The notes: a model not told the origin generated them from the sequence alone. DNA of 64,000 nucleotides from Pyrobaculum neutrophilum V24Sta (GCF_000019805.1 NC_010525.1:62001-126000); one strand, 5' to 3'. Positions 32,469 to 42,202 are shown, counted from the first letter of the stretch. A program made the numbers and translations.

Positions 32469-32926
32469 TGGACCTCCTCGGCGCCCTGGGCAAGCTCCTC
32501 AGAGGCGACCTCAAGCTCAAGCCGGAGGAGGGCGTCCTGGAATACAGAGGGCAGAGGCTTGTGGCGCTCCCAGCCTCGGCCATAGACGCCGCCGTCAAGG
32601 AGATGGAGAAGTACTTCGGAGAAGCCGCCGTCATCGTCATGGAGAGGATGGGGGCGGCCGTAGGCGCCGCCGTTAGAAACGCCCTAGGCTGGAAAACCGG
32701 AGAGGAAGCCCTCAGAGAGCTCCCACAGATGGCGCCCCTGGCGGGGCTGGGAAAAATCAGGGTCCAAGGCGACAGACTCGAGATGGAAAACATGCCAGAA
32801 GACGTAGACCCCGCGGTCCTGAGGTACATCGCGGGCTTCCTAGAGGGCCTCTGCATACACGTGGAAGAGATAGGGGGAGGAGGCCACAGAGCAGAGGCAA
32901 AAGTAGCCCCACGGCCGTGCCCCTGA
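32465..32926 (+). CDS. V4R-like domain protein
   Basis: The 153-residue protein has ASAIDAAVKEMEKYFGEAAVIVMERMGAA, the start of a V4R (4-vinyl reductase-type) small-molecule-sensing domain, and ends with YIAGFLEGLCIHVEEIGGG, the strand with a conserved Gly-Phe and Cys. The first 40 residues look like a linker or dimerising part. Such domains sense ligands and regulate partners, here presumably the co-translated Roadblock protein. The link to the pilin gene that follows is by position only. Confidence 0.7.
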   Translation: MMDLLGALGKLLRGDLKLKPEEGVLEYRGQRLVALPASAIDAAVKEMEKYFGEAAVIVMERMGAAVGAAVRNALGWKTGEEALRELPQMAPLAGLGKIRVQGDRLEMENMPEDVDPAVLRYIAGFLEGLCIHVEEIGGGGHRAEAKVAPRPCP

Positions 32927-32982
32927 CATTACAGCATACAACCCACACAGCAAAATATTTAAAGACGGGCGTACACACGCCT

Positions 32983-33414
32983 ATGCCAACGAAACTAAGA
33001 GGAATGACATCCCTGGAGATAGCGATAATAGTAGCGATAGTGCTGATAATAGCGGTAGCAGTAGGCTGGTACCTATACACCACATTCGTAGCCTCCACCA
33101 CAGGACAGCCAAGACTAAACGTAGTGTCAGCAGAGATATATGCAAGCAAGGGCACACTTAATCTTACACTTGTAAACCCAGGTCCCATCGACGTCCAGAT
33201 ATCGGCGGTGGAAGTAGGCGGTACAACAGGATCCAGCCCGCAGTGTACAGGCACTACACCTGATAGCTCTGGTAACATCGTGATAAAGGTAGGCCAGCAG
33301 GTTAAATGCGGATTTAAGATAACGATCACGGCGACGCCTGGCACCATGTTGCCTGGCCGCGTGATTCTGTCTGGCGGCCAGAGCTTCCCGTTCAACGCGA
33401 TCGTAAAGCCGTAA
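32983..33414 (+). CDS. Type IV pilin with class III signal peptide
   Basis: The protein begins MPTKLRG-MTSLEIAIIVAIVLIIA: a short basic leader ending in Gly, then Glu at mature position 5 and a 22-residue hydrophobic helix. This is the classical archaeal prepilin form cut by PibD after KLRG. The mature part is a Thr/Ser/Gly-rich beta domain (LNVVSAEIYASKG, TLNLTLVNPGPIDVQISAVEVGG) with two cysteines that could form a disulfide. A TATA box (aaatatttaaag) precedes the ATG by about 30 bases. It is likely the main subunit of a surface filament. Confidence 0.85.
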   Translation: MPTKLRGMTSLEIAIIVAIVLIIAVAVGWYLYTTFVASTTGQPRLNVVSAEIYASKGTLNLTLVNPGPIDVQISAVEVGGTTGSSPQCTGTTPDSSGNIVIKVGQQVKCGFKITITATPGTMLPGRVILSGGQSFPFNAIVKP

Positions 33415-33430
33415 GTTCCCCCTTTTTCCC

Positions 33431-33832
33431 ATGGATTCTCTTGGTTTTTTGGTTGTTTTAGTGGTTGTCCTTGTTATCGCTTTTGTTCTTGGGTTTTGGC
33501 TTCTCTCTAACTTTCTGGTGGCTAAGGAGGAGTTTTCGCGGGTGTATCCCATCGCGGCTTACGTAGATGCGGGGGGTGGCTTCCTTCTGTGTGTCTACAA
33601 CGCGGGTCCTCACGACTTCTATGGGAGGTGGCTGGTTTCTACGAAGTCTGGGAAGTCTGTGGAGGTCTCTCTCGCCGTGCCGGTTGGGAGGACTGTTGCC
33701 GTGAGGGGGTCTCTCGGCGAGTCGTTTACGCCGGGGACGTCGCCTGCTCTTATCCTCGTGACGGGCGGTGGGAGGGGGTACGTGGTTAATCCCATCGTCG
33801 TGCCGGACATAAGCTCGGTGAGTTGTGGATAG
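33431..33832 (+). CDS. Pilin-like membrane-anchored protein without leader
   Basis: The 133-residue protein begins MDSLGFLVVLVVVLVIAFVLGF, one hydrophobic helix with no basic leader, and continues with a beta-rich outside domain (YPIAAYVDAGGGFLLCVYNAGPHDFYG). It lies 16 bases after the pilin gene and, upstream in frame, stop codons and no start codons exclude a leader. Compared with pilins it has Gly in place of Glu5. The ending DISSVSCG plus an inner Cys may form a disulfide. A minor subunit or anchor role is inferred. Confidence 0.65.
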   Translation: MDSLGFLVVLVVVLVIAFVLGFWLLSNFLVAKEEFSRVYPIAAYVDAGGGFLLCVYNAGPHDFYGRWLVSTKSGKSVEVSLAVPVGRTVAVRGSLGESFTPGTSPALILVTGGGRGYVVNPIVVPDISSVSCG

Positions 33833-33876
33833 GGGGCTTCACCGTAATACATATATTTAAGGCCTATCGTGGGCCT

Positions 33877-36417
33877 ATGAGGTGGCTTGTTCCTCTTCTG
33901 CTGGCGGCTCTTGCCTTCGCCTACGTGGTCCCCTCGGAGGGTCTCGACGTCTACTGGTGGGCCGCGCCCGACAAGGTGGCCGGCGTCGGCATAGACGGGA
34001 GAACTCTGTGGCAGATCGACGCGGTTTCCCCCCTGGCGGCGACGGACCAGGTGGGGAGGTGTGTGGCGGTGGTCAACAGGCCGTATCTCTACGTGGTGAG
34101 GCAACAGCCTATGGAGCTTAGGGTTTCTATTCCGGCTACTGTCCAGCTTTCTCCTGACCTCGTCAGCACTTTGAGCCAGTACGGCATCTCCTTCCCAAGC
34201 ACTGTCAACGTGGTGCTTAACTTCACCATCCCCCTGCCGCCGCTTGTTTTGGCGAGCGTCTACAAGACGTCGGTTGCCTCGCTTCACACGCCCTATGGCT
34301 ACCCCCTGTGGGCCGTCTCGCTTGGGCCTAGGGTGAACGCCACCGCCGTGGCCACAAACTGCCGGGATGTGGCCGTGGGGACGATTTCGGGGGAGGTCTA
34401 CGTGCTTAGGGATGGGAAGGTGTACGCCGTGTATACATACGGCGAGCCGGTGACCGCGCTTGCCTACGGCCGGGACGTCTTGTACGTCGGCACCGCCGGG
34501 GGCAAGATCTACGCCGGGGGGAGCCTCGTCGGGTCGTGCTCCGGTTCTGTGTACTACCTCGCAATGAGGCCGGACGGGAGCCCCGTGGCGCTCTGCTTCT
34601 CCAAGGGGGCGGTCCCCACTGTCGAGTACTACCCCTACGGCGTTAGGCTGACCCCCTCCTCCTACGTGGACTACGGGATAGATACGCCGAAGGTGCCGGC
34701 GGCGCTGAGCCAAGACGGCTCTCTCTTCGTCGCGGCTACCCAGGGCTACGTGGTGGCGTTTAGCGGGGGGCGCGAGCTGTGGAGGGCGAAGGCCCCCTCT
34801 CTGCCCACTGCGGTGGCGGCCTCCAACAACGGGTCTATCGTCGTTGTGGGCACCCTAGGCGGCGACGTCTTGGTGTACTGGAACGGGAGGGAGGCGGCGA
34901 GGTTCCTCGGCTCGGCCCCCGTCACCTCCGTCGCCGTATCCGCCGACGGGAGGGCCCTGGCGGTGGAGCGGTGGAACACGGTCTCCGGCTTTAGGATCGC
35001 CTTCGCCGCGGTGCGCGTCTCGGCGCCTCCCGAGTGCCTCCCCGCCGAGGTGCAGGTGGCGGTGGGCGGCTCGGTGTATAGGTACCTGGTGTCCGGCTCC
35101 GGCGTGGTGCTCCTTCCTGTGGGCGACGTGACGGTGGCGCCCCAGTACAAGTACCTAGGCGACTTCAGGTGCCGCCCCTTCGGCAACGTGACGCTGGCGG
35201 TGAGGGGGGATCTGGAGAGCCCCATCGAGATAGGCTACGTCAAGGAGTATAGGGTGCACCTCTCCCCTCCGAACATAACGAGGGGCCCCGCCTGGGCCGC
35301 GGGGCCAGCCACCTTCTTCGCAGAGCCCAGCGTAAACGTGCCGGTCTATAACTCGCCGGTTTCCTCCGGCCGCCTCGTCCTAGTTGGCTGGGAGGTAGAT
35401 GGCAGGAGGATAGATCTGCCGACCCCCACCCTCTCCGTCAACGTGGAGGGGCCGACGACGGTCAAGGCCATATACAGGGTTGAGCTGCCCCAGGCCGTGC
35501 CTATAGACGAGCAGAGGCGCTACTGGCTGAAGACCGTGCTGGTCTTCGACGCCTTTGGGAACCCCGTGGCCTCCGGCGTAGCCCCCGAGGTGTCCATCTA
35601 CCCGGTGGTGGTGAGGGGGGTCTACGTCGAGCAGTACAGGGTGCGCACCTACTACCCCGCCACGGTCAACGGCTCCGACACGCTGTGGGCCGAGGCCGGG
35701 ACTAAGGCGGTGTTTTACGCCCCCGACGTGGAGTTTAGAAACGGGACGAGGCTGGCCTTCGTCAGGTGGAGGGAGGCCGAGTCGAGGGAGCGGACCCTTG
35801 CCGTCACTGTCGAGGGCCCAACGACGCTTACGCCCATATACGTCACTCAGTACAGGGTGTGGGTGAAGCCGCCGGCTCAGGTGGTGGAGCCACCGAACGC
35901 CACCTGGGCAGACCGCGGCTCTGTGATAAGGGTGGCGGCGCCTCCCGTGTTGAACCAGAGCGGCGACGTCAGAACTGTGGTTGGGCAGTGGCTGGTTAAC
36001 GGCCTTCCCAACGCCACGGGCGCCGTAGCGTCGTTTAGGGTGACGGCGCCGCTCAACATAACCTACGTAGCGAAGAGGCAGTACCTGGTAACCTTCGTCT
36101 CGGCCTACGGCACGCCGCCCCCGCCCATGTGGGTCGACGAGGGGTCCACGGCGTCTGCGGTGCCTACGCCGATGGACGTCTGGTCGCCCCCGCCGCTGCA
36201 CTGGAAGTTCGTCGGCTGGAGAGACAAGGCGACGGGCACCGTCTACAGCTACCCCCAGATGCCCTACGTCTACGGCCCCGCCACCTTCGAGGCCGTCTGG
36301 GCCCTAGACCCACTGCCTCTAGCCGCAATAGGCGGCGGGGCAGCCGCGGCGGCGTTCGCCGTGTGGTTCCTGAGGAGGCGGCGCCTGGCGAGGCTGATGG
36401 CCGAGGTGGCGGAGTAG
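33877..36417 (+). CDS. Large secreted beta-propeller/beta-repeat protein with C-terminal anchor
   Basis: The ATG at 33877 follows a TATA box (catatatttaagg) and opens a signal peptide (MRWLVPLLLAALAFAYVVPS). Roughly residues 30-370 look like a WD40- or PQQ-type propeller with repeats such as DGRTLWQID, GDVLVYWNGREAARF and TSVAVSADGRALAVE. After that come about four beta domains starting KEYRVHL, EQYRVRT, TQYRVWV and RQYLVTF, each with a trailing GW/RW segment. The end is a transmembrane helix and basic tail (AAAAFAVWFLRRRRLARL). Several N-x-S/T sites suggest glycosylation. It is probably a surface or S-layer-like adhesin of 846 residues. Confidence 0.72.
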   Translation: MRWLVPLLLAALAFAYVVPSEGLDVYWWAAPDKVAGVGIDGRTLWQIDAVSPLAATDQVGRCVAVVNRPYLYVVRQQPMELRVSIPATVQLSPDLVSTLSQYGISFPSTVNVVLNFTIPLPPLVLASVYKTSVASLHTPYGYPLWAVSLGPRVNATAVATNCRDVAVGTISGEVYVLRDGKVYAVYTYGEPVTALAYGRDVLYVGTAGGKIYAGGSLVGSCSGSVYYLAMRPDGSPVALCFSKGAVPTVEYYPYGVRLTPSSYVDYGIDTPKVPAALSQDGSLFVAATQGYVVAFSGGRELWRAKAPSLPTAVAASNNGSIVVVGTLGGDVLVYWNGREAARFLGSAPVTSVAVSADGRALAVERWNTVSGFRIAFAAVRVSAPPECLPAEVQVAVGGSVYRYLVSGSGVVLLPVGDVTVAPQYKYLGDFRCRPFGNVTLAVRGDLESPIEIGYVKEYRVHLSPPNITRGPAWAAGPATFFAEPSVNVPVYNSPVSSGRLVLVGWEVDGRRIDLPTPTLSVNVEGPTTVKAIYRVELPQAVPIDEQRRYWLKTVLVFDAFGNPVASGVAPEVSIYPVVVRGVYVEQYRVRTYYPATVNGSDTLWAEAGTKAVFYAPDVEFRNGTRLAFVRWREAESRERTLAVTVEGPTTLTPIYVTQYRVWVKPPAQVVEPPNATWADRGSVIRVAAPPVLNQSGDVRTVVGQWLVNGLPNATGAVASFRVTAPLNITYVAKRQYLVTFVSAYGTPPPPMWVDEGSTASAVPTPMDVWSPPPLHWKFVGWRDKATGTVYSYPQMPYVYGPATFEAVWALDPLPLAAIGGGAAAAAFAVWFLRRRRLARLMAEVAE

Positions 36418-36467
36418 AGACCGGCGGGGCCACCACAAAATATTTTTACTTCGACGTCTTTTCTAGC

Positions 36468-37790
36468 GTGAGAGGGCTTGAGTCGGTGGAGTTGGTAGTC
36501 ACCGTTGCCCTACTCCTTGCATTCGTAGGGGGTACCTACTACTTCTTCACGTGGGTCTCCGACTTCTCAAAACAGCAGCAGTTGCAGGCGGATCTGTCGG
36601 CGCAGGCGCAGAACGTCTTGGACAGGATTATATACTACAGGCCTTACAACCCCTTGAAGGAGCTCGGCGTGGGCCTCGACGGTAGGTACGTCGACGATAG
36701 ATACATAGCGCTGTATGCCCTAGCGGCGGGGGGCCGACCGCCCGGCCAGACCTGCACAATACAGAGCCAGGCGCTTGCCTCCGCCGTGGGGACAAGCCAG
36801 GCGACGCTGGTGGGGAGGGGGTGGCTCTACGTGGATCCCCAGCAGCTGTCTCTGGACTACGTCGACATCGTTAAAGACCTCTTCGGCTCAGTTGCGCCAG
36901 ATGGAGTGACGCCGCTATACAACAAGTACGACCTGTGGCTCACCATAACGCCGGTCGTCAACGCCACATGCTCCATAAACAACGACGGGACAGCCTCTCT
37001 CCAGCTCTTCACCACGTACGGTAGGAGACCGGTAGACGGCAAAGTCGTCTACACGATCCTATACGCGGCCCCCAGCGGGAGTTCAGGCGTGCTGTGTTCA
37101 AAGACGGGGGTCGGCTATACGCAGGGAGGCACGCTGGTGGTGAAGTGGCAGGACCAGCTCACCTGCGACCCCCAGGGCACGGTCGTGCCTGACACAAATA
37201 CGGGAACCCTCGTCGTTATCTTCGAGAAGATAGATAGGCCGGCTACCCTCTGCTACGCGGTGGCCGGTAAACAGCGCCCTCTGGCGTATGGCTTTGTCTT
37301 GCCGACAAGCTCCGGGCCTGTGCTGTACATCGCCCACGACGCCACAGTCTCGTGTGGAAGCGGCAATCTGCCGGCGCTTGGCGTGAGGTATGTGGATCTG
37401 TTCTGGGGCGGCTCTAGATACAGGGTGGCGTCTGACGTGACGCTTGACCCCGGCGTTGGGAGAGGCCGGGTCAAGGTGGACAGATGTTCGGCGTGTACGG
37501 GCTCTTCCCAGTGCGCGGCGTGTTACATAGACGGCATACCGCCAGCCGCCAAGCTGGCTGTGATATATGTGGAGAGGAACTCGCAGGGCCAGAGCGATCA
37601 GACGCCCCTTGTTGACCTCATAGTGGTGCCGGTGGCTCCGTATCCCCCCCTGATGAGGGTAGACGTGAGGACGTGGCTGAGGTGGGGGTTCGTGAACACT
37701 CCGCAGGTGTACTCGGCCGTGGCCACGAGGGTGGTGGACAGCCCAACGTCTACGTACAACTTCACCCTCGTGCTGTATAGGTGGCCATGA
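36468..37790 (+). CDS. Pilin-like N-terminus with large extracellular domain
   Basis: The protein starts VRGLESVELVVTVALLLAFVG, with Glu at position 5 and a hydrophobic helix right after the start codon, as in a mature pilin. The frame is open upstream but has no start codon near, and a TATA box (aaaatattttta) lies about 25 bases before the GTG, so no leader peptide is encoded. The 400-residue outer part has paired cysteines (CSACTGSSQCAACYID) and beta-rich segments. It is the first gene of a tight five-gene run to 42732. Confidence 0.7.
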   Translation: MRGLESVELVVTVALLLAFVGGTYYFFTWVSDFSKQQQLQADLSAQAQNVLDRIIYYRPYNPLKELGVGLDGRYVDDRYIALYALAAGGRPPGQTCTIQSQALASAVGTSQATLVGRGWLYVDPQQLSLDYVDIVKDLFGSVAPDGVTPLYNKYDLWLTITPVVNATCSINNDGTASLQLFTTYGRRPVDGKVVYTILYAAPSGSSGVLCSKTGVGYTQGGTLVVKWQDQLTCDPQGTVVPDTNTGTLVVIFEKIDRPATLCYAVAGKQRPLAYGFVLPTSSGPVLYIAHDATVSCGSGNLPALGVRYVDLFWGGSRYRVASDVTLDPGVGRGRVKVDRCSACTGSSQCAACYIDGIPPAAKLAVIYVERNSQGQSDQTPLVDLIVVPVAPYPPLMRVDVRTWLRWGFVNTPQVYSAVATRVVDSPTSTYNFTLVLYRWP

Positions 37791-38233
37791 GGTGGGTTCT
37801 TGAGCTTTTCGTGGTGGTGGTTCTCCTGGGCGCGGTGACCTACTTCTTCGCCGCCGCGTTGCCTCAGGGCCCCTCTGCGGTTCAGAGCAACCGGGAGTCC
37901 ATGGAGCAGCTGTTTACAAACCTCGCGAGGCTCATGCTGGACCCGCAGTTCTTGAGCTCGCTGGAGGGGGCCATATGCAATGATGCCAACGCGCTGAGGT
38001 ACGTCTCAACGGCGCTGGATCTATCGCTGGGGCCTCAGTACGTATACAACATGACCGTGTTGCCCGGCAAGCTACTGCCGCCGTGTCTAGCCTGCGCCTC
38101 GCCTCAGTCCAGGCTTCTCTCTCTGGCCCGCCCCTACGGCTACAGCGGTCCCTCGGTGTACAACGCCACGTTCTACGTGCTTCTCCCAAGCGGGGCAGAC
38201 GTGAGGATCGTGTTGGCCGTGGGGAGGCCATGA
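37787..38233 (+). CDS. Pilin-like small surface protein
   Basis: The 148-residue protein begins MRWVLELFVVVVLLGAVTYFF, a leaderless hydrophobic helix with Glu at position 6, followed by an outside domain with CLACAS and N-x-T sites (YNMTV, YNATF). The ATG overlaps the stop of the previous gene (atga), and its own stop overlaps the next ATG, showing translational coupling. Size and form suit a minor pilin. A GTG six bases upstream is also possible. Confidence 0.68.
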   Translation: MRWVLELFVVVVLLGAVTYFFAAALPQGPSAVQSNRESMEQLFTNLARLMLDPQFLSSLEGAICNDANALRYVSTALDLSLGPQYVYNMTVLPGKLLPPCLACASPQSRLLSLARPYGYSGPSVYNATFYVLLPSGADVRIVLAVGRP

Positions 38234-41200
38234 GAGGCCAGGCGCTGGTTCTGGTTGGTCTTATTCTCGTCGCGGCTTTGGCCGTGGCCATGATGGCGTT
38301 TTACGCGTTGCAGAGCTCCGCCTCCCTGGCGCCTTCCAAGCCGTCCTACGGCTATATATCGAGGTCTTGGCCCGACCTAGTGAAGCTGGCCGGCGGCTAT
38401 CTGACCTATGTGGCGTCCCAGAGCGTCTTCGCCTTGGCTAGGGGCTCCCTAGACGTGGGCTTATACGGGAGGCCGTACGACGGTAGGTGGCTTCAGTACA
38501 ACGAAACGGCTCGGCGGGCTCGGCTGGGCTTGTTGACCATGTCCGCGGCCCTCGCCTCTTTGCAGGTGAACGCCACGGGCGGTCTCTGGTACTACATACG
38601 GGGCTTCAACGGGTCGCTGGGGCCCTACCCGCTCGCCGCCACCTACAGCAACTGGAACCTCGATGTGGTGAGAACGGGCGTTGCGATACCTTGTGGCTCG
38701 GACACGCTGTACATCCGGCTGGTTCCGCTGAACGCCAAGGCGGCGCGGTTCGTTGTCCAGTCGCAGGTGGACGTAGGCGTGCCCTACGTCTTGACGTATC
38801 TGGGACACACCAGCGACATAGTGACTGTGGGCGCCGGCTATAACGAGATCCTCTCGGACATGTTGCGCATGGGGAACCCAAACGGCAAGCTGGCCCTATA
38901 CGCCTTCGACTCCTCCGTCCTAGGGCCGAACCTCTGTTACAAGACCGACGACCAGATAGCCCAGGTCGTCCGAAGCGGCATAAAGCCGTTGCCGTGGTAC
39001 GCCGAGGTGTTCACGTGCCCCTTCTGCATGTTGCACTTCCAGGTTCCGCCCGGTTTTCTGCAGAAGGGGAGGACCTCGGAGGTTCTGATCACATATACGA
39101 CGAGCGGCTCCATATCGGCGCCGCAGTTTAAGGTGGTTATTTCCAGGCGGGCCGGCTACAGCGAAATCCCGATATATGTAAACGCGTACACCACAAGCGA
39201 CCCGCGCGCCGTCTTTCCGGCCTACTTCGGCGCACGAGACATCGCTACGTGGCAAAGTGCCGTTGTGGCCACAGACGGGGACTGCTATCCGGCGCCTCAA
39301 GGCGGCGTCGTGGACTACGGCGTGGCTGTGACGACGAACTATCTGCCCCCCGGCACAACGATTAGCCGGAGCGTAAGGATATACGCCACCTACGCGCCTA
39401 ACACCCAGAGGTACGGCTTCAACGTGTTTACATCATACAGCTGGCCCTACTCCGACGTCGGCTACAAGGTCGAGGCGCTGGTTCTGCCCGAGGACGTCAG
39501 CTATATCAGGCCGGCTAGGCTGGACATCTACGCGTCTGACCCCAGCTCCACACACCCGATATGTGCCTCGATGTATGCCGTTCAAGTGGTCAACCCAGTG
39601 CTTGTGTGGTCGTGGTGGAACATCGGCGGTGGGTATGTGTGGAACGGGAGAACTTGGGACGTGGGGTATGTGGTCTACAGCGGACGCCAGTGGTACCTCA
39701 TGTCCTTTGCCCTATCTCCCTCCGGCATCGCACAGTGGGCTGTGTACCACTACAACTCGACGGGTAGGCCTATGCGGTTGCTGGGGGTCACCACGAGATC
39801 TGGCGTCACGTGGCTACAGAACTTCTACATAGTGCTGGGGAGCGCCATAGTGGATAACCCGGGGAGCACGTCGTCCTACTGGACCGAGGCGGCGTACTAC
39901 GCCTACGTTAGAGTCCGCCCTTGGGTGTATCCGGAGCCCACGGTCTCGCTCTCGGGGTTGGACACGCCGCCTCTCGTGCAGCCGCAGCGCAACGACATAG
40001 TTGCCCTAAACAGGAGCGAGGTTAGGCTTAGGCTTGACTCGACCCTAGACATGGCGGGGGCGTTCGTGCGCAGGATGAACGCCACCTTGTGGGTCAACGC
40101 CTCGGCGGCTGTTCAGAAAAGCGGCGGCGTCACCTTGACCCACGAGCGGACTTTGTGGTACCTCGTAAACGTGAGCCACAGCGAGCCCAGAGCTGCGCTC
40201 TCGTCGCAGTTCTACCTGTACTACGTGTTGGGAAACGCCGTGAGGAACTACACAATCCAAAACGTCGCTCTGTACGACTACGGCGATAGGTGGGCTAGGT
40301 TCAACGTGACTTTTACGGTGCCCCGCCGCGCCCCCTACGCCGTCTTGATCTCCGTGGCCGGGTCGGTGGTGGCGAAGTTGGCTGTTAGCAACGCGGCGCC
40401 CCGTGTCTACTACCTCAACATCCCGAACAACGACGGCACATACACATACTACGTGATGAACTACGGCAACCTCACGGCCGTCTTCTACCTCCCCTGGGGC
40501 ACCGTGACCTCCTTTGACGACAGCTGGAACCCACAGGCGCTGGGCTACTCGGGCTACTTTGGGGCGCTGTACGACGTGACAAACGGCAGAGACAGGTGGC
40601 AGGTCCTAGCGATACCGCCAGGGGGACTCGTGAAATTCAAGACGTCTAGCAGTGTCGACCTCAAGGCCGCATCCCCAAGCTGGCAACAGCCATACGTCCA
40701 AGACTTGTATCCACAGTTGCTTCGTTGGTGTGAGCTGGAGAAGATATATAAGATATATAGGTTTTTGGTCCCAACCAACATAACAACCAGCTACTACATA
40801 TTCACAATCGACGGATATCTGCCGCGGAGCCTCAGCGGCATCTACATATTTGGTCCATTCACGCCCGGCTGGGTCTCTGTACCCTACTACATAGAGAGGG
40901 ATCCTCGGGGCAACAAACTGCCGAGGATTTGGGTTAGGGTAGACGCGCCTCCTGGGAAGCTTGACTACAGCGGCATGTTGGCCGTGCTTTGTAGCCAGGG
41001 ACCAGGCGAGAGTAGCAAAGATGTAGTGTTTGGAACCGGCTACTGGGGGACCGGCACGTCCTACGCCGATATAAGCCAGCTGGCCAACCTTCTGACTTTC
41101 CCCGATGGCTATACGGTAGATATTAAGCCGCTTGTGCAGTCGAGCATAGTGGGTAGCTGGGGCTTAAGCAACTCGACGTATCTTCCGAGCGTGTGGCCTT

Positions 41201-41532
41201 GTAGCGCAGATCAGACGCATGTGGCTATTTACTACGTCGGGGGGTCGCCGCCGTATTGGTGGCATTTCGACGGGTTCTGTTTCGACAGGCATATCTGGGA
41301 GAAGCAGGGCTACACGCCCTACCTTGCGAGCATTTCCATTTCTAGGCAGTTCGTGCTGTATAGGATGTGGGATATGTCGTTTAGCTACGACGGCATGTGG
41401 CGCCGGTCGTACCCCAACAAGCCTGTTAATTCAAACAGTCCCTACGTGGCGTACAGCTATGTGGTTAGCGATTTTGGGTTTGAGTGGCGTATTCGGCCTT
41501 TTGCGTGGCCCGAGCCCTATGTGAGGGAGTAG
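38230..41532 (+). CDS. Giant (1100-residue) surface protein with TadE/G-like N-terminus
   Basis: The protein begins MRGQALVLVGLILVAALAVAM, recalling the RGQA start of TadE/TadG-type pilus proteins, and is then a single long extracellular chain. It is very rich in Tyr, Trp, Ser and Thr with many N-x-S/T sites (for example NATGG, NETAR, NGSLG) and few cysteines, typical of heat-stable glycosylated surface proteins. No C-terminal anchor is seen, so the N-terminal helix must hold it. The earlier in-frame bases overlap the previous gene, so the coupled ATG at 38230 is chosen. It may be a tip adhesin or sheath protein. Confidence 0.7.
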   Translation: MRGQALVLVGLILVAALAVAMMAFYALQSSASLAPSKPSYGYISRSWPDLVKLAGGYLTYVASQSVFALARGSLDVGLYGRPYDGRWLQYNETARRARLGLLTMSAALASLQVNATGGLWYYIRGFNGSLGPYPLAATYSNWNLDVVRTGVAIPCGSDTLYIRLVPLNAKAARFVVQSQVDVGVPYVLTYLGHTSDIVTVGAGYNEILSDMLRMGNPNGKLALYAFDSSVLGPNLCYKTDDQIAQVVRSGIKPLPWYAEVFTCPFCMLHFQVPPGFLQKGRTSEVLITYTTSGSISAPQFKVVISRRAGYSEIPIYVNAYTTSDPRAVFPAYFGARDIATWQSAVVATDGDCYPAPQGGVVDYGVAVTTNYLPPGTTISRSVRIYATYAPNTQRYGFNVFTSYSWPYSDVGYKVEALVLPEDVSYIRPARLDIYASDPSSTHPICASMYAVQVVNPVLVWSWWNIGGGYVWNGRTWDVGYVVYSGRQWYLMSFALSPSGIAQWAVYHYNSTGRPMRLLGVTTRSGVTWLQNFYIVLGSAIVDNPGSTSSYWTEAAYYAYVRVRPWVYPEPTVSLSGLDTPPLVQPQRNDIVALNRSEVRLRLDSTLDMAGAFVRRMNATLWVNASAAVQKSGGVTLTHERTLWYLVNVSHSEPRAALSSQFYLYYVLGNAVRNYTIQNVALYDYGDRWARFNVTFTVPRRAPYAVLISVAGSVVAKLAVSNAAPRVYYLNIPNNDGTYTYYVMNYGNLTAVFYLPWGTVTSFDDSWNPQALGYSGYFGALYDVTNGRDRWQVLAIPPGGLVKFKTSSSVDLKAASPSWQQPYVQDLYPQLLRWCELEKIYKIYRFLVPTNITTSYYIFTIDGYLPRSLSGIYIFGPFTPGWVSVPYYIERDPRGNKLPRIWVRVDAPPGKLDYSGMLAVLCSQGPGESSKDVVFGTGYWGTGTSYADISQLANLLTFPDGYTVDIKPLVQSSIVGSWGLSNSTYLPSVWPCSADQTHVAIYYVGGSPPYWWHFDGFCFDRHIWEKQGYTPYLASISISRQFVLYRMWDMSFSYDGMWRRSYPNKPVNSNSPYVAYSYVVSDFGFEWRIRPFAWPEPYVRE

Positions 41533-41533
41533 T

Positions 41534-42202
41534 ATGCAGTCGCTGGAGCTTCTGGTTCTGGTTTCCTTCTCGCTTCTTATCGTGTTTGCGGCTGTGCCCT
41601 ACATTTGGCAGCTTGCGTCGGCTACAATGGCGCAGTGGGAGGCGCGTCAGTTCGTCACGTTTATGTCGACTTTAGCCGACTCGATGGAGTCTGATTTCGG
41701 CATGGCGGGCGTCGTCAGGAGCTACTACATGCCTAGTTTGGTGTTTGGGGCTTTTTCGGTGAGGAGCTACCCGATGTATCTCGTGTGTCAATCCACGGGG
41801 GCCGGCGTCACCTTCAACTCCCTATATATCTGGTACAACTCCAGCTATATACTGGGCGGCGCGAAGCCGGTTAGGGGGGAGAGGAGCGTGGCGCCGGCGC
41901 CTCTCGGCCAACCCCTGGTCGCCGTCAACGCCACGGGCATGGGCTACGTGTTGTTTACGGGGCCCGTCTACGTGCCGGGCCAGTCCACGGTGCTGTACGT
42001 GGTGAACGCCACCGTGTCTCCCCTCAGCGGCTACGCCATAACGTACAGGGTGGTCGGCGTTTCAGACGGCTACAGCAACGACAGGCTGAGGATCGACTGC
42101 CCCGGCGGCGTGTTTAAGGTGGGTCTCGTGGGCGGCCCGTCGTATCTGTACAACCTCGGCACGACTGTGGTTGTCGTATCTACCCAGGTGGCCGTGTCAT
42201 GA
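41534..42202 (+). CDS. Pilin-like surface protein starting MQSLE
   Basis: The protein begins MQSLELLVLVSFSLLIVFAAV, with Glu5 and a hydrophobic helix at once after Met. In frame upstream there are only three sense codons before a stop, and none is a start, so a leader peptide is impossible in this frame. The outside domain of about 190 residues has N-x-T/S sites (YNSSY, VNATG) and two Cys. It begins one base after the stop of the giant protein and overlaps the next gene by four bases. Confidence 0.7.
   Translation: MQSLELLVLVSFSLLIVFAAVPYIWQLASATMAQWEARQFVTFMSTLADSMESDFGMAGVVRSYYMPSLVFGAFSVRSYPMYLVCQSTGAGVTFNSLYIWYNSSYILGGAKPVRGERSVAPAPLGQPLVAVNATGMGYVLFTGPVYVPGQSTVLYVVNATVSPLSGYAITYRVVGVSDGYSNDRLRIDCPGGVFKVGLVGGPSYLYNLGTTVVVVSTQVAVS

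Noticed and set aside
33619-34713. 364-codon minus-strand open frame inside the surface protein gene
   Set aside because: Low-complexity Arg/His/Pro translation opposite a protein with signal peptide and repeats; a shadow frame.
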